Part shown: positions 1-13,248 of the stretch, in pieces | Layout: every line of letters starts with the position of its first letter | Numbering within the stretch: position 1 is the stretch's first letter | DNA from: Lateolabrax maculatus | Taxonomy: Eukaryota > Chordata > Actinopteri > Acropomatiformes > Lateolabracidae | Length of the DNA: 64,000 nucleotides | Direction: 5' to 3' | Assembly (NCBI GenBank): GCA_031216445.1 | Contig: CM062213.1 | Span: 8,772,501-8,836,500 of the forward strand | Position numbers and translations under genes: made by a program | Notes under the pieces: generated by a model | The model's database searches: none | Told to the model about the DNA's origin: nothing | Seen by the model: the letters and a program-made list of their open reading frames with translations, nothing else

Positions 1-239
1 AGATTACAGTTCAAGATCCACTTCCTGGTACACAAAGCTCCCCTTCACTATAATATATTCTCAGTTTATAAATTCTCCAGATCTCTTACGTCAGTCCCCC
101 TTCATATTATATTATATTCTCACGTTTTTAAAAGTCAGTCGAGATTTGATGTAGCATTTATACTCCATAATCTAACAGTTTGCCTGTTGATCATAGACTA
201 ACACTGATGATATGATGCCCCTGTGAGTGTTATACTATC

Positions 240-482
240 GAATATTGTCATACTAGATGATTATTGCAGATGCATTAATATGTAAGTAGTAGTAAGTTAG
301 TAACTCGAGCTGTCACATAGATCTAGTGGTGTAAATGTACAATATTTCCCTATGAGTGGTAGTGGAGTATAAAGTAGCATAAAATAAAAGCATACAATAC
401 AAATGCTCAAGTTATATACCTAAAATTTGTACTTGAGTACAATACTTGAGTAAATATACATAGCTGCATTGTACCACTGGTT
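240..482. repeat. Percomorph dispersed repeat, copy 1
   Basis: Shares the phrases 'gatgcattaatatgtaa', 'gtagtggagtataaagtagc', 'tacttgagtaaatata' and a 'taccactgg' end with the longer copy at 36865-37345. I recognise the 'stepwise acttgagta / ccaccactg' wording as a very common percomorph repeat; the family name is not certain. It lies in rabif intron 1. The first 240 bases may be a more decayed part of the same element. Confidence 0.7.
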
Positions 483-605
483 TTATTACCACGTAAAGCA
501 CCTTGGATGAAATGCTACAATACAAAAAGTACCTGTTTAAAGAAAGATTACACACACCAATACAGCTACTGCCATGGCTCCATTTCCTACTGTCATGCAT
601 CATAC

Positions 606-749
606 CTCCTTCTCTGCAAACACAGCCATCCCGGGACACAGCACCTTGGACCCGCAGCGCTGACACACGACGGACTTGCTGTTCTTGCCGTCCTCGGAAA
701 CCAGGTCGGACCGGTCCGTGCTGTCTCTGGACGTTTGATTGTTGTCCAT
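606..749 (-). CDS. rabif: RAB interacting factor (Mss4), exon 1 only
   Basis: Encodes the N-terminal 48 residues of Mss4/RABIF, a small zinc-binding protein that binds nucleotide-free exocytic Rab GTPases and acts as their chaperone or release factor. The start ATG (749-747) has a strong context (G at -3, G at +4). After a variable acidic/polar N-terminus comes CQRCGSKVLCPG, whose CxxC supplies half of the zinc site; the other two cysteines belong to exon 2. The exon ends in phase 0 with a clean donor (GAG|gtatga at 606/605). Exon 2, expected to begin with the LFLPSM-type segment, is not in 1-605 and must lie to the left of the window. In human, RABIF is a close neighbour of ADIPOR1, as here. 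Confidence 0.92.
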
Positions 750-1010
750 CTCTAACTCCGACAAACAGCTAATTTACTGCGATGTACATGCACATAAAAA
801 AAGGCCCGGGGCACAGTACCGTTCACCAGCCCGACGAGCGGCAGCAATTAACAGTAAGTGGTGCGGTGTCTGAAGGAGAAAGGAAGATGGGGCGAACACA
901 CGGAGCGAGTGGACCGGAAATACGAGCCATCGGAACCGGCGTAGTGCGGAAGTCCGTGACTAAGAAACTCACTAATGTTTACATGCTTCGTCATCCATTA
1001 AACATAAATT
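750..1010 (-). promoter_or_regulatory. rabif 5' flank, CpG-containing promoter
   Basis: CpG density rises sharply around and upstream of the rabif ATG compared with the AT-rich surroundings, and GGAA/CGGAAG-type ETS motifs occur (for example near 940-952). No TATA box is evident. The exact start site cannot be read from sequence. Confidence 0.5.
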
Positions 1011-4000
1011 GTGGCAACATTAAACGCCAAACTACAGTCTGAGATATTTCTATTAAAGGCTCAGCAGAGGTGACGCTTTAAAAAACTGTAACACACTAAC
1101 TGTCAGCCCCGCCCCTTGGATTTACGCTAACATTGAACTCCACAGATTCAAAAAATAAGACAAATAATTATATTAAACATCCAGAAATATTAGACAGACA
1201 CGTTTGAATGAAACCAAACAAGACGTACCTAAACGTTGACGTTAAAACAAGGCTGAATACGGAAGTAAAATCGGAAGACAGACGGGTTAGCTCCAGCTAG
1301 GCTAACATACTAGCTGGTCCTGAGCTTTACCCGCCGCTAAATGCTCTCGTTCAGAAACACGAGGCAGTGATTGGTTCCGTATTTAAAAGGCTCTGTGGGT
1401 GTTTTTATAAACAACAACAAAATCTGTTGGCCAGAATGTAACAGCGTTTGAAAATAAATATATTGTATAAAACTGTCAAGGATCGTCTTATGATTCCTTT
1501 TAATTGGTTCCAACATACCAATGTTGACATTTGAAGAGTGACAAGCAATGGTGGCAGAAATACTAAATGTTTTTTTTTGTTACCGCTTGTTTTAGATGAG
1601 TTAGTTGAGTATAAAGTACATTATGCCCCTCTATGATGTATTAAAGAAGACGTATAAAGTAGTAATAAATCTGCCATACTGTGTCTGAACTCACTCCCCT
1701 GTTCACACGTTCACTATTCCCTAGATAATACACACTGAAAACTTTGAGCATAGCAATGATTTTGGCATGTTTTTGTTTAAATCATGCCACATCACAATAT
1801 TTTTTACTTAAATTGTTTAAACGTAAACTAAACTTTGGTCTTATATTATTTAGTTGTCAGTGTTTATAGTCAATTACAATGACATATGACAGCTTCTGCC
1901 TGGTGAGGTTGGTTTATTTTATTAAAACAAGACACACAAACACACATTTGAAACACAAAACCTTTTCATTTGAAGTATTTTGCATATTGTAGAAATATTT
2001 GTTCTAAACAAAAAAAAAAAAAACTACACAAAGCTGCAGCTGTCTTTTATTTCCGATTGCTTTGGGAAGTCCCTCCCCACCTCAAATAGGATCTGGTATA
2101 TTTGAAATTTAACTTCTGCTTTACGCTCAGGGTTGATGTTGCCAACATGTCCACAATAAACAACATAAACAGATCAATTCCTCCTCCATATTGAGGCCTG
2201 TAGTGCAGTGCGCTTCAGCATGTTTGTTTGTAGCAGCCATAGATGTTTTCATATCTATGGTGGCGACCGTCCAGAGACACGCAATGACTTCTTTCTTCTT
2301 CACCGAATGTTTTGTTTGTTCGCCCCTGGGGTTTGGGAGAGTACAGCACCGAACAAAAGGCCTCTGTGTGCTTGTAGCTATAAACAAAACTTCATGTTGT
2401 TAATCTAGCATAAGCAAGGTTTCAATCCATCAATGTTTTGATTGATTGGATAGAGTAGGAAAAATATGTATGAGCACGGGAGAAAACTTCTCTGAGCTAG
2501 TGGAGTGCAATGATTCATTATTGTATAAAGCCTTAAAATTCATATGATTTAGGAACAAAATAAATAAAAATAGCCGTGTGCGTTTTTATGCAAATATAGA
2601 AACAAATGAAGATTAAAAATGTTCAAATATTTCCTATTTTAAAATAAAAAACATTAAATGATTGTGAAGCCTTGAAGGAGGCATGTCATTTGTAAGTGCT
2701 TTCTAAATATGTCTGATTTATATTCTGGAAAGTCTGGCATTTTGATACAATTAAATTATGTATCAATTTATTTCAGCAAATGAATATGCCAGGATAGTGA
2801 TGGACATGATTACAGCTGTGGATATTCCCACACATTTGTCTGCCACGGTTTCTGCTCTGTGACCTACAACCAGCAGCGAATCCCACGAGATAAAGAGCAG
2901 TTATTTAGCTGAGGTTTATATGCTCAAAACATGGTAACTATTGATCTCTATGATTCATTAAAACCATTGGAACACTACTTTAAATACTAGTTTGTTGTTT
3001 TCTTCACAGTTGCTTACTGCTGATGTGACATCTGCACACATTTTAAGTTCACATTGTAAGAAACACTTTTACTCTGCTGAGTGTATGTCACTCATGCAAC
3101 ATGCATTAAAGACAACTGGACTGCATTTTTGTACATATGGAAAAAAATTTATTACAATAATTTTCCAAGATTACCATTAATAAATATTTATGTTTACATT
3201 TCAGTGAAATGTATGATTTATCACTTTCTACACAGGACATTACACAAAGTCAAGAATACACATTGTTTTAGTCTTTGTAATAAAGCTTGAATAAGTTGAT
3301 CTAGAAAAAGGAGTCTTAAACAGCAGTTGATACAACCTATCAATGGAGTTGTAAGTTCAATAATGATTCGATTGTATATATGGCAAGGAAAACAAGAAAA
3401 GTCAACATCTGGAAATCCTTGAAGCTCCCCTTGACTGGTAAGATAGGCCGTTTTATTTAAAAACATTTCCATTGGCCTAAGGCACAGGAATACTAAAAGT
3501 TTATATCAATCATACATAACACATTTTAAACTCCATACGGTGATTTAAAGTTTTGAATTTAATAGTATACACTAAGGTGCATTTGATATTTACACCTCTC
3601 ATTGCATCTGAAATCTAGTCTCTAGCTGACAAAAACACAATTTGACCTATCGAGATCTGTACATTGTGCGTAGCCCAGGAACTATCACTCTAGAAATGAA
3701 CCAATGATGTGTTGTCTGACCGAAGAATGATGGCAGGGGAGCATCTTAGTCCAACCTGAAATTAGCCAAAATATCTATGCATATTAGCAGTTTTTCTGTG
3801 CCATTATTCAAATTTGAAGATCATTCATTTGGGACTTTTGTCAATTAAAACAACGCATCGAAGTGCAAAAGAAAAAATCAGCATTAAGTTCAACGAAACA
3901 ACTGAGACATTTAGTTAGTTTAAGTATCCGACCCCTTACACTGATTGACTGATGCTGATTGGCATTACACCGTGTGTTATAGATCACATTTATATTTAAG

Positions 4001-4086
4001 CTATATTTAATTTCATAATAATGTGTTTTATTTTGATTGAATGGGATTTTAGAGTATTCACTGGGCCTTCAGAGTACAGCTTATAT
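1011..4086. other. Intergenic, rabif to adipor1
   Basis: No coding exon found. AT-rich with decayed repeats, including a short fragment of the percomorph repeat at about 1598-1665. A segment at 2130-2390 carries an 8-bp inverted repeat (ccatagat / atctatgg) and looks like an old dispersed element, family unknown. Confidence 0.6.
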
Positions 4087-4092
4087 TTTATT
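4087..4092 (-). other. Candidate poly(A) signal for adipor1
   Basis: AATAAA on the minus strand (tttatt on plus), about 740 bases after the adipor1 stop, which would give a 3' UTR of typical length. Other AATAAA sites lie further left, so this is a guess. Confidence 0.3.
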
Positions 4093-4710
4093 GCGGAGTG
4101 GGCATGGGTAGGTTCATGGTGGTCCTCCGGGTTTTAACAGACAGCTGCACAATCAGTGTCAGCACAGTTAAAAAACACCTGGTGACATCTATACTACTAC
4201 TACTACTTTCATCTTCCTTGTACAAATATGTGTGGAGGCCTTCAAGCACCTAAATGGTCCTGGACTTCTCTACACCTTACTCCAGGTGGACAGTACATTC
4301 ATCCTCTAACCTGAATGGGGACTGGGAGGGACGAAAGGAATTGTTTTTTTTTACAGTCTGTGCTCTCTGCTACAGCACAAATAATACTCTCTGTACCCTT
4401 TGTGCAATGGTAACAGACTATGGAGAGGTTGGGGTACTAGTGAGCTTCTAAGTAGTAACCATCAGGAATATATGATTTTGGTTAAAATCCTTTTTGATCT
4501 TATTTGAAAAGAGACATCAAGCTTCGTAATTATTGAAGAAGTAGTGCCTGTTGAAGATTCACTCCGTAGTTCAATGGCTAGTTAATGCTACTTTACTGGA
4601 GCAAAAAAGAGCCGAACAGAAAGACCACCAAAACCCAAACAAGATGTTAGCAAATCAGAACTACAGAAGGAGCAATAAGTGACTATATTGAATTCCAGCA
4701 GCATTTTAAT

Positions 4711-4712
<2 letters not shown>

Positions 4713-4756
<44 letters not shown>
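4713..4756. repeat. (TG)n microsatellite, 22 units
   Basis: Uninterrupted TG dinucleotides, only about 75 bases beyond the adipor1 stop codon, so probably transcribed as (CA)n in its 3' UTR. Confidence 0.98.
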
Positions 4757-4757
<1 letters not shown>

Positions 4758-4828
4758 TGCATGTTGGGTGTGTGTGTTGGGTGTGTGGGACTATAAAGAA
4801 AAGTATGAGTAAGTCACAGTCAGGCCTC

Positions 4829-4957
4829 TCAGAGTAGAGTGTCATCTGTGCATCCTCCCTCGAGGCCATAGCGGAACTCCTGCAGGTTGGAAACTCCGTA
4901 GAAATGGATGAACGCCGCCGCCACGACCAGAACGTGAAAAATCTGATGAGAATGGAA
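4829..4957 (-). CDS. adipor1: adipor1 coding exon 7 (residues 335-376, stop)
   Basis: FHSHQIFHVLVV holds zinc ligands His338 and His342; the rest is TM7 and the extracellular tail, with TGA at 4829-4831. Confidence 0.98.
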   Translation of the reverse strand, partial: FHSHQIFHVLVVAAAFIHFYGVSNLQEFRYGLEGGCTDDTLL

Positions 4958-7900
4958 CTAGAAGGAGTGAAAGGGAGATATCAGTATCAGTCATTTGGCC
5001 GTGTTTGATTAAACACAGGAATGAAATACACCCATTGTCTACAGCTGTGTATGAAACAGCTCCCTTGTTCACTAATTCTTTATTCCTTACAGTGTAAAAA
5101 GCAACACTCTGTCGCAATTAAGCTTTCAGTCTCATGTGAATGATTGTTATTCTGAATCATCGCTGACAGGTGGACTCTGCAGTGATCCTCCATACCTTTT
5201 TGGTACAGACCAAAAACATGTCCGTAACACTGAGTATTGAAAATTGTACTGAAAAGTAGCACAGAATGTCTCGTCAAATTCTGAATCAAGTTTACTTGAT
5301 TTTACTTGATTAGACGTTTAGGATTTAAGTCAATTTTGACTAATTTTAGACTAGATTTTATCTAGTTCAAGTGCCTGCTGCTTGTATTTAGAAAGCATTT
5401 AACTTTTCAGAACTTTAACTTAAAAAAAACACAACAAAAAAAACAACACGTTTTTTAATGTTTTTAATTTGGGGAAAAAATGATTTTTTTGGCACCAAAA
5501 CACGGTTATTGTAATAGCACTAAAGGAGAAAAATTTCAAACAATACCCCATTGTGTTTCATATCAGTACTATACACATTTGTTATCTAAGAAGCAAAGGT
5601 GAAGCATTGCATTGCTTATCAAATAAAAATGTCTAAACGTGGCAGATTTTGTCCTTCCATGGTGAATTCAGTAGCAATTTATAACTATGAGTAAATGTTT
5701 TTATTTTTAGGTGGGAAAACAATTTATTCCCTGAACTGTTTGCAGAACTAATCATCTGACTTATTAAAGGTCTGCTATGTAATATAAAAACATCAAATAC
5801 TTACCCAGATGTCACACTTGCCAGGAAAATAGCGCTCAGGGATCCTGGCGGCATACAGACCAGCACCAGTGATATACATGGCACCCATCAGGTAGAACCA
5901 ACCCATCTGGCCGACTGTGGTGGCCTTAACAAAGCCCTCCTCGATGGTGAAGTGCATGGTGGGGACAATGCCGCTTAGTCCAAGACCCATGAACACACCT
6001 AAGAGAAGCATTGGACTTCAGTTACTTCTTTTCTACACATTACAAGACAGGAAATGATGATTATTATAAAATAATTTTAAAAATGCAAACAAAGATTAAC
6101 AGTCATTCATAACCACAGGATGTTATCAGTCTTTCCAATGCATTTAGTGGTTTACTCAGCAAAAACATTACAACCACTGAGCAGAAAAGGTAAAAACTGT
6201 GTCAGACGTGATAAAACTACAATTGTAAACCAAAGCAAACATCTACATAAAATTACAGAGAAACCATTCTATCTAAAAAGTGCATGTTATCCTGAACTGG
6301 TTATCACCTGCTCTTGTAGGTCTATGACGAGGTGTAGAGAACCTATCCCACTGGGCCACTATGATGGCGGCAATGCCGAGGACACATACAATGGTGAGGT
6401 AGATAAGTCGTGGCTGAGGGGAACAATAGAACGAGTAGTACAGCCAGGGCACGAAGGAGCCCATGATCAGGAGGGCAATGCCCGAGTAGTCAAGTCTGAA
6501 GAGAGGGGGTGACAAGAGACAACAGCTGGGTGTTTGACTGGAAGATCTGCTGGACGCAAGAAAGCTGATGTTTCCTCATGTTTCTTAGCACATTTATAAT
6601 TCTCAAGAATGGTCAACATTCAACCAATGATGCTGTAGATTTTAACATTGTCACAGGAACTTCAATATCACCTTATAATAATTTCATTTTCATAGTTAAG
6701 TCTATCCCAATTTTATTCATGGACATAATAGCATGCAGTAAACATTAATTTTATTATATATTATATGTTATTGAGGTTGTAGTTTGTGCAATAAATGATA
6801 ATTCATCCTAAATTAACTTGATGCTGCAGCAGTCTGCCAGAGTAAATGCACTCCTATCTAGCAGCTGTAACCACAAATCAGTATTTAGCACTTCAAAGCC
6901 TCATATTCACCCACAAAAATGGCAGAGCTGCAATGCAAAGAGCTGCCAGGCCCAGCAGCGCTGTAGCATCATGTTAGTTTTGGCTTATATCTATAAAACA
7001 CTTTGACAGTTACAAATTAATCCCTTTCAGACATACAAGGCAGTGCTTGACAGTATGAGGCCTTACTTGGAGAAGGTGCGAGACACTTTCTCAGAGTGGC
7101 AGTAGACGGTATGAAAAAGCCAGGAGAAGCTGAGGCAGAGCACAGCTCCCAGGAAGAACATCCCAAACACCACTTTCTCTTGCAGCGGGGCCATAAAATA
7201 CATGTTGGGCCTCAGCATGGTTAACGTGCCCAGACAAATGAATAAGATCAGCCCTGAGGGAGAAAACAGGCAAGTTTTACTAATAGCCGACAAGAGAAGA
7301 GACCAGAGTTATCCAGTTAAAAAATATGTTCTTAAACTAACATGTCTGCTGCTGCTAAAACCCTTATTCAAACAATTTTAGGAATGTTATATGAGGCTTT
7401 TTATCCTCACCTAACAGGTGGGTCCAGATGTTTCCTGTCTCAGTGTGAATTCTGAAGATGCTTCCAAAACAAGCCCGGAAGGAGGGCATAGGGGGCCGAT
7501 GTCCATGCAGGAGGTAATCGTTGTCCTTCAGCCACTCTGGGAGGACATGAAAAGGAATGACCCTCCAGCGCCCCTCCCAAACCTGAAAAGTAAGAATTGT
7601 TTTCACTCACATATGCATACATTTACAATTACTACATGGCTCTCAAACTGAATTCCTGTGGGGTTAATGCAAAGACTAACATTTGGCAACAGACATTTAC
7701 TTTACATGCAGTTTAAGTATCTACAACATTGATAATCTTTATAGAGAAAATTACACTTAATTTTGTGTTATGAGTAGTTGTCTTTAACAGGCTGTCGATA
7801 ACATACTGTAAGTTGTCCAAATCTTTAGGATCAGGGTAACCTGTGTGTGTCTTATACAACACACGTCCCATGTCTGACATGGAATCATACAAAACCCCCC

Positions 7901-8775
7901 ACGTATGACTCACTGAAACTACACAGCAGTCATGGGATAATCCCTGGTTTTTGCTGTTGACCCAGATCTGCAACTGTGTGTCCATTAGCATCCCTGCTAA
8001 ACAACTGAATTCTACTAGACCTGGTAAACAGGGTGTTGAGTTTCAGCTCATTTAACATGGGTGATGCAATATTTATGCTGGTTCAACACAATGGTGTGGG
8101 GCAAAGTTGTGTGATGTCGTAAGATCTTTTTATTTACCTTATTCTGTAACATCTGAATGTTTACCGACCAACATTTAACAACCATAATAAACTTTGTCAG
8201 ATTGAGAAGAGCTGAATTTACTGTTGAAAGAACCAGAAGTAAATACTGTATTTATAGTAACTATATACAAATCTGTGTTCTTTCTTTAGGTTTATTTTAA
8301 GTTCCTGCATCAGTCTGAAAGTACAAACTTCAGAGTGACAGTTTAGCCAAGTACGACCTGGATTGGTGCTGTAAACTGAATTGGTACCTTTAAATATAGG
8401 ATTTGCGTGTATTTAACAGAGAAAGAATTTTTACTTTGTGAACAAACTCCTCCATCTTCTCCATGGCATGGTGAGCCTGAAGTGGTAAGGTCAGGACCTC
8501 TCCCACCTCATCATCCTCCTCTTCCTCGTCAGCCAGCATTGCGGCTCCCTTTAAAGAGTTCAGAAGAGATTACTGCAGCTTCTAAGCCATAACAACTTTT
8601 CTCAGGGAATTATCTGAAACAGTCCTACCTCTGTGTGGACGCCTTTAGATGCTGCCTGTCTCCCCCCTCCCTCCTCCAGCAGTGGCCCCAGCTCCATCAG
8701 CTCAACATCTGGGACATTGCAGTCCTCAGAGATCCGGCAGTCTGCATCACTTGCAGACCCGTTTCGGCCTGACAT
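4829..8775 (-). CDS. adipor1: Adiponectin receptor 1, complete coding gene
   Basis: Coding exons in transcript order: 8629-8775, 8435-8548, 7411-7582, 7067-7253, 6308-6495, 5805-5998, 4829-4957; summed 1131 nt = 376 residues plus stop, against 375 in human. All introns are GT..AG and phases match. The product is a PAQR-family seven-transmembrane receptor with a cytoplasmic N-terminus; it binds adiponectin, has zinc-dependent ceramidase activity and signals through APPL1/AMPK. The zinc ligands are visible: His192 (FHTVYCH), His338 and His342 (SHQIFH), with the catalytic-site Asp209 (LDYSG). The C-terminus ends GGCTDDTLL as in human. The start was chosen because MSGRNGS aligns with the human start; an upstream in-frame ATG at 8874 sits before a likely acceptor at about 8850. 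Teleosts often have two adipor1 copies; I cannot say which this is. Confidence 0.98.
5805..5998 (-). CDS. adipor1: adipor1 coding exon 6 (residues 270-334)
   Basis: Carries GLGLSGIVPTMHF and AARIPERYFPGKCDIW (TM5 to TM6). Human has PGKFDIW, so Cys replaces Phe here. Confidence 0.98.
6308..6495 (-). CDS. adipor1: adipor1 coding exon 5 (residues 208-269)
   Basis: LDYSGIALLIMGSF through RHRPTRAG; Asp209 contacts the zinc-bound water in the human structure. TM3 to TM5. Confidence 0.98.
7067..7253 (-). CDS. adipor1: adipor1 coding exon 4 (residues 146-207)
   Basis: TM1 to TM3; carries zinc ligand His192 in SWLFHTVYCH. The last two bases (AA) join the A of the next exon to give Lys207. Confidence 0.98.
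7411..7582 (-). CDS. adipor1: adipor1 coding exon 3 (residues 88-145)
   Basis: Contains DNDYLLHGHRPPMPSFRACF and TETGNIWTHLLG, the juxtamembrane helix and start of TM1. Ends with one base of Gly145. Confidence 0.97.
8435..8548 (-). CDS. adipor1: adipor1 coding exon 2 (residues 50-87)
   Basis: Acidic run then LPLQAHHAMEKMEEF, the conserved cytoplasmic segment before the PAQR core. Donor CACAAA|gtaaaa, phase 0. Confidence 0.95.
8629..8775 (-). CDS. adipor1: adipor1 coding exon 1 (residues 1-49)
   Basis: Variable cytoplasmic N-terminus; the conserved part is VELMELGPLLEE. Donor GAG|gtagga, phase 0. Weak start context (C at -3). Confidence 0.93.
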
Positions 8776-9532
8776 AAGGAGACTGCCTGATGATCCACTC
8801 ACAGTCTCTGTATTCGGCTTCAGATGGTACACTTCAATTTCCTCCTGAGCAACCAGAATCACAATCCACTTCACTGACTGAGTATGTTGACATATACAAG
8901 AAATTTGACTTAGCTTGCAATATATTCTGCACTGCAGAGAACGAATTACAGGAAGATATAATAATTGACATTGACCTAAACAAAGACAATAAACTTAACA
9001 CAGATACGCAAACATAAACATCATTGCTATTATATACGGGCGAGAGGGGCAAAACAAACAGTATCTATATACAGGTCAGGTCATTGTTACTGTGTTTGTG
9101 TTTTTTTAAAGTCAGTTCTTCTGATGTTTTTTCTATACCTTATAAATTCTTGTCAATAAGAAGAGATGGTCCGACAATAATTACTGTTATTGGTTTTTAG
9201 GTCATATTGTCACACACAAGCGTAAATCAATGAAATCTACTCTTTACTCTATGAATGGTGAAAGTGCTCTAACATAGCTTTTGCCAGAGTGAAAATAAAA
9301 TAAATATTTTTCAGTATCTGCCCTAATAAATAAATAAATATATATACACACATACATACACACACACACACACAGATACATACACGATATTAAGTTGCTC
9401 AATACAGAGAGATGGTGTTTCGTGCATATATTGATTGATACAGTAACTGTACAGTACAAACAGTCTGCATAGCCTCAAATACAACAATGACAGGATATTA
9501 TGTACATGCTATTGTACAATGTATATACACTG

Positions 9533-9534
<2 letters not shown>

Positions 9535-9569
<35 letters not shown>
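9535..9569. repeat. (AT)n microsatellite
   Basis: About 17 AT units in the adipor1 5' leader intron; a shorter CA/TA-rich run lies at about 9340-9375. Confidence 0.97.
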
Positions 9570-9570
<1 letters not shown>

Positions 9571-9889
9571 CGCAGTAGGGTGATGTAGGACTGCAGGGTT
9601 ACTACAGAAAACCAAACAATTATCTAAATCCTAATTTAAAATGGCTGGAGATTAATCTGGGTCGCACATGAAGTCTCATCGATCAGACCTTCACAACAAG
9701 AGAACAAAGGAGCCGCTCAACTTATTTCTAAATAAACACATCTAGAGATTTACGTCTCCAACCACAAACATCGACCGACGACCGTCGCAGCACAAGAAAA
9801 CTCCACGTATTAACACGGAATACTGACATTTAACACGGAGCCGAGGCTGACAACACAAATTAAACGTTTCACCAAGTTGCTGCCCAGCG

Positions 9890-10350
9890 GAGCCTGCCGG
9901 ACGGATGTTGATTAGCGCAGCGTCAGACGGAACATGGAGTACAAAATGTAAACAACCGCAAGATCCCGACGACTTAGCGCCGGTCAACGTTTCCTCCACG
10001 GGTCGGTGCGCTTCACGGGAAAAAGGAGGCGAATTAAAAACGCACCGAGCGGCGACGCGTTTGTGAGTGAGCGGGCGGCGGACGGCGCGTGTATCGGCGA
10101 GCTAACGTTACCTCCGGGGCTAGTTAGCGCCGAGCCGCTGCTAACCAGCCGAGCAGCTCCGCGAGTTCAGCGGCGACACGGAAAGTGTTCACGACGACAG
10201 CGACGTGTAACGATGTCTGTGCGGGACATCTGCCACGGCAATGTCGTTCGGGGGGGTTTAAGTTACCTGACAAGGTAGCCTTCAAACCAGGAAGGTGAAT
10301 AATTTATCGATATGCGAAACACAATCCTTTCCGGAAGTTGAGTTCTCTTC
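9890..10350 (-). promoter_or_regulatory. adipor1 CpG-rich promoter and probable untranslated first exon
   Basis: The densest CpG stretch of the left half. Two good minus-strand donors could end a leader exon: CTTGTCAG|gtaact (exon end 10267) and CCGGAG|gtaacg (exon end 10112). Just upstream, two ETS-type sites (ACTTCCGG and CGGAAG within 10325-10355) suit a TATA-less housekeeping promoter. The coding exon would then be joined through a likely acceptor near 8850. Confidence 0.6.
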
Positions 10351-13248
10351 CGTAAACCCCGGAGCCGTTGCTGTCTTTTTTCCAAAATAAAAGCACGTAA
10401 TCACACACGTAGAATCAAAAACACGGATTTTTATATACTTTGATCATCAAAAGCCTTCTTTTGTTTAGATTTACAGGATTTACAACGTTTAAATATGGAA
10501 ATTATTTTAAAATAAAATTTCTAAAACGTGTATTTTTAACATATCAAAATGCATTTATTATAGTGTTTCTCTGTGAAGATTATGACAATTTCTAAAATTA
10601 ATTTATGTATTTTTATTATTATATATGTATTATATTTAAACATGTATTATAAAAGTCTCACAAACAGTTAAATGGTTTTTATACTTAAAAGGCATTTGAG
10701 ATGATATAAAAAATGTAGACTATTTAGTGCATTTTTAATGTAATACATTTCAAAGACAGTATGACAATGTCTTGTACATCAAATCTATTACAAATACACT
10801 GTGGCCAGAAATACTGTACGTGTTAACTTTCCGGTACAGTGAGTAACTTGGGGTGTAATTCACAGTGAAAAGAGGCTGATGTATGGGGATCAACAAAGCA
10901 GAGAATGAGAAAAACACATGGGGTTGGATAAAAGCCTCTCTTCTAGCAGCCTGTCATGACAGATGGCTGCTCTGACAATAAACATCCAATTGTGACATTT
11001 TCTGAAAAAAAAATCAGCCATCTTCACTGCTCAGACATTATATACAACCCCAGCTTGAAATGTTCTAACCGGGTGATGGTTTACTAAAGTAAAGTCCATA
11101 TGCCTTGTATCTCTAACATACCCAGTGAGTGTAATCACAGAGACTAACTTTTTAATGTTGTGTGTCACAGGGTAAGAAATACTTACAGTGCATACTGTGT
11201 GTCAAAGGTGTTCAGTGGTGCACTCAAAGAAACAATTTTTACGTTTTAAAAAAAGGGCCCAAACATCAGCATGAAAAGAGAAATATGCCACTTCAAATGC
11301 AACACTGATTTCAATATGTCTGAAGTTTACAGTACCAACACATCAAACATTTCTCAGTTCAGCAAACAACAGCTGGCAGTTAAAAGCTTCCCCCCAAAAC
11401 AACTCAATACATAGCTTTATTTCCCTTTTCTTTCATAAATAATCACCTTAATTAAGTACACACCCCTCAGGTGTGCACGCATTGCAAAACCAGGGAGAGA
11501 TGCCAATATTAAATCTAAGCATATTGAATAGCAGACAGTTTGACTTGCCACAGAAGAACAAGTACAGGTGTTGTTAATAACATTAACAGTGGATCTGTTG
11601 TATTCAAGTGCCAGCATGCACAATACCAGGACCCCAAATGGAGCTAAATGTAATTCAGCGGTCAGTAATGTTACTGGTTACGGTGCCTTTCCTACTGTGA
11701 CATGTCAAAATGTCTTATCTGAAAAAAAAAAAAGGTCTACAACAAGGGCTTGACACTGGAACAACAGCACATGATGCAAGTAAATGAAACCCAACTCTAT
11801 CCAAACATTACTCTTTATTTTTCTTCCACAGGGAAAACATTTTCACAGATTTTTTTAACAGCAACGTAACACATTATTAGGTCAACTTAAACTACTTTAA
11901 CTGATAAATAAAAAACACAGTAAAAAAAAGAGGCACACAAGGTAACATGATTGTTTTTTTGTTTGTTTTGTTTTTATACAACTAGACAGTCTTTACTGGT
12001 GCTGGATTTTGCAAACTCAGGTCCATGCCTTATTTTATTTCAAGTCCGACTCACAATAAATTAATACATAAATAGATCACTGTGAGAGACCAGTCAGTGT
12101 GTAGCTGTAGTGGGATTTGCAGTAATTTTCTCTCATTCTCAAATGATCTTACAATCAAAAGCTTGTTTGTTTAGGAGACTTGCTTGTGAGTCACATAGTG
12201 GCAATGTTTCTTATAAAGTTCACCTCAAGAGTGTTTTTTTTTTTTTTGGGTTCTAACAACAAAAGTTAGTGTCTTGTGATCTGCGCAACACTAAAGCACA
12301 ACATTTAAATTTGACACGTTAATAGCTGCCACGCATCAAGACTCTGCTTTGGTCTCAATTTGCTACTTTAATTACTATCTAGTTTCAACTAGTCGATTAA
12401 GTCAGTTAGTAATTCAAGTTAATGGGCACAGCCATAGACACATGCAAGTATAAAAATAAGACAAATTTGACAAATCTTAAATTTAAGCAGCTCAAGTTCA
12501 TGAACATGGTGACTAAATCAACACAACATTATACACAAAATGCTGTTAAAAATTTTGCTCATCTACATTATTTTACAATTAATTGATTTCCTTCATACAG
12601 CTAAGTGAAAAAGAGCACATTATTCCTCATCTACCAAACTGCAAAAAGTAAACTTCTCCGTCTTGAGCACTTCCTCACACAATTTCGCATTATTTGGCAG
12701 TGTGTGGCTACAGGTAGAGACATCTAATGCAGCACTATGTTATATGATTAAGTACCTAAAGCAGTTTTAGCTGGCAGCAGATTTATGGCAACACCTTGTC
12801 TGCAAACAGTCGCAGGTTAAAACAGCGCTCAGTAATTACGTAAAAGGGAGTATTTATCCCCTTACAATTCATAACATTTAATGATCATTCTGTTCAATGA
12901 TTACATTGTAACTGTTAGTACAACACAACATACAGAGGATGGACAAAAACAACACTTTACAGATGAACTCCAAATCGAATACAACTGCTCTGCAATCAAC
13001 TTGACTGTGACTCTTGTCAAAAAGGTGTTTGATTGCATTGTATTGTGAGATGGTCTTCATCCTCCCTCTATATGCCTAAATACAGGCAGATGGGTAAACA
13101 GGATGATCTGAGCTTTCATGACAAAAGTAATTCTTTATGGGCATAAACAGTTAATCCGACTTGATTTTCTGGCTACTTCTCTTGTGTTAATTGGGTATTA
13201 ATGTAGCTGCAGTTAACATGTTCAGTTTTTGGTCAAGGAGGCCTTTGT
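10351..13248. other. Intergenic DNA and probable inava 3' UTR
   Basis: No exon found. AT-rich. Minus-strand AATAAA signals at 11814-11819 and 11416-11421 would give inava a 3' UTR of about 1.4-1.8 kb; the choice is uncertain. Confidence 0.45.

Noticed and set aside
6120..6512. 130-codon plus-strand open frame
   Set aside because: Antisense shadow of adipor1 exon 5.
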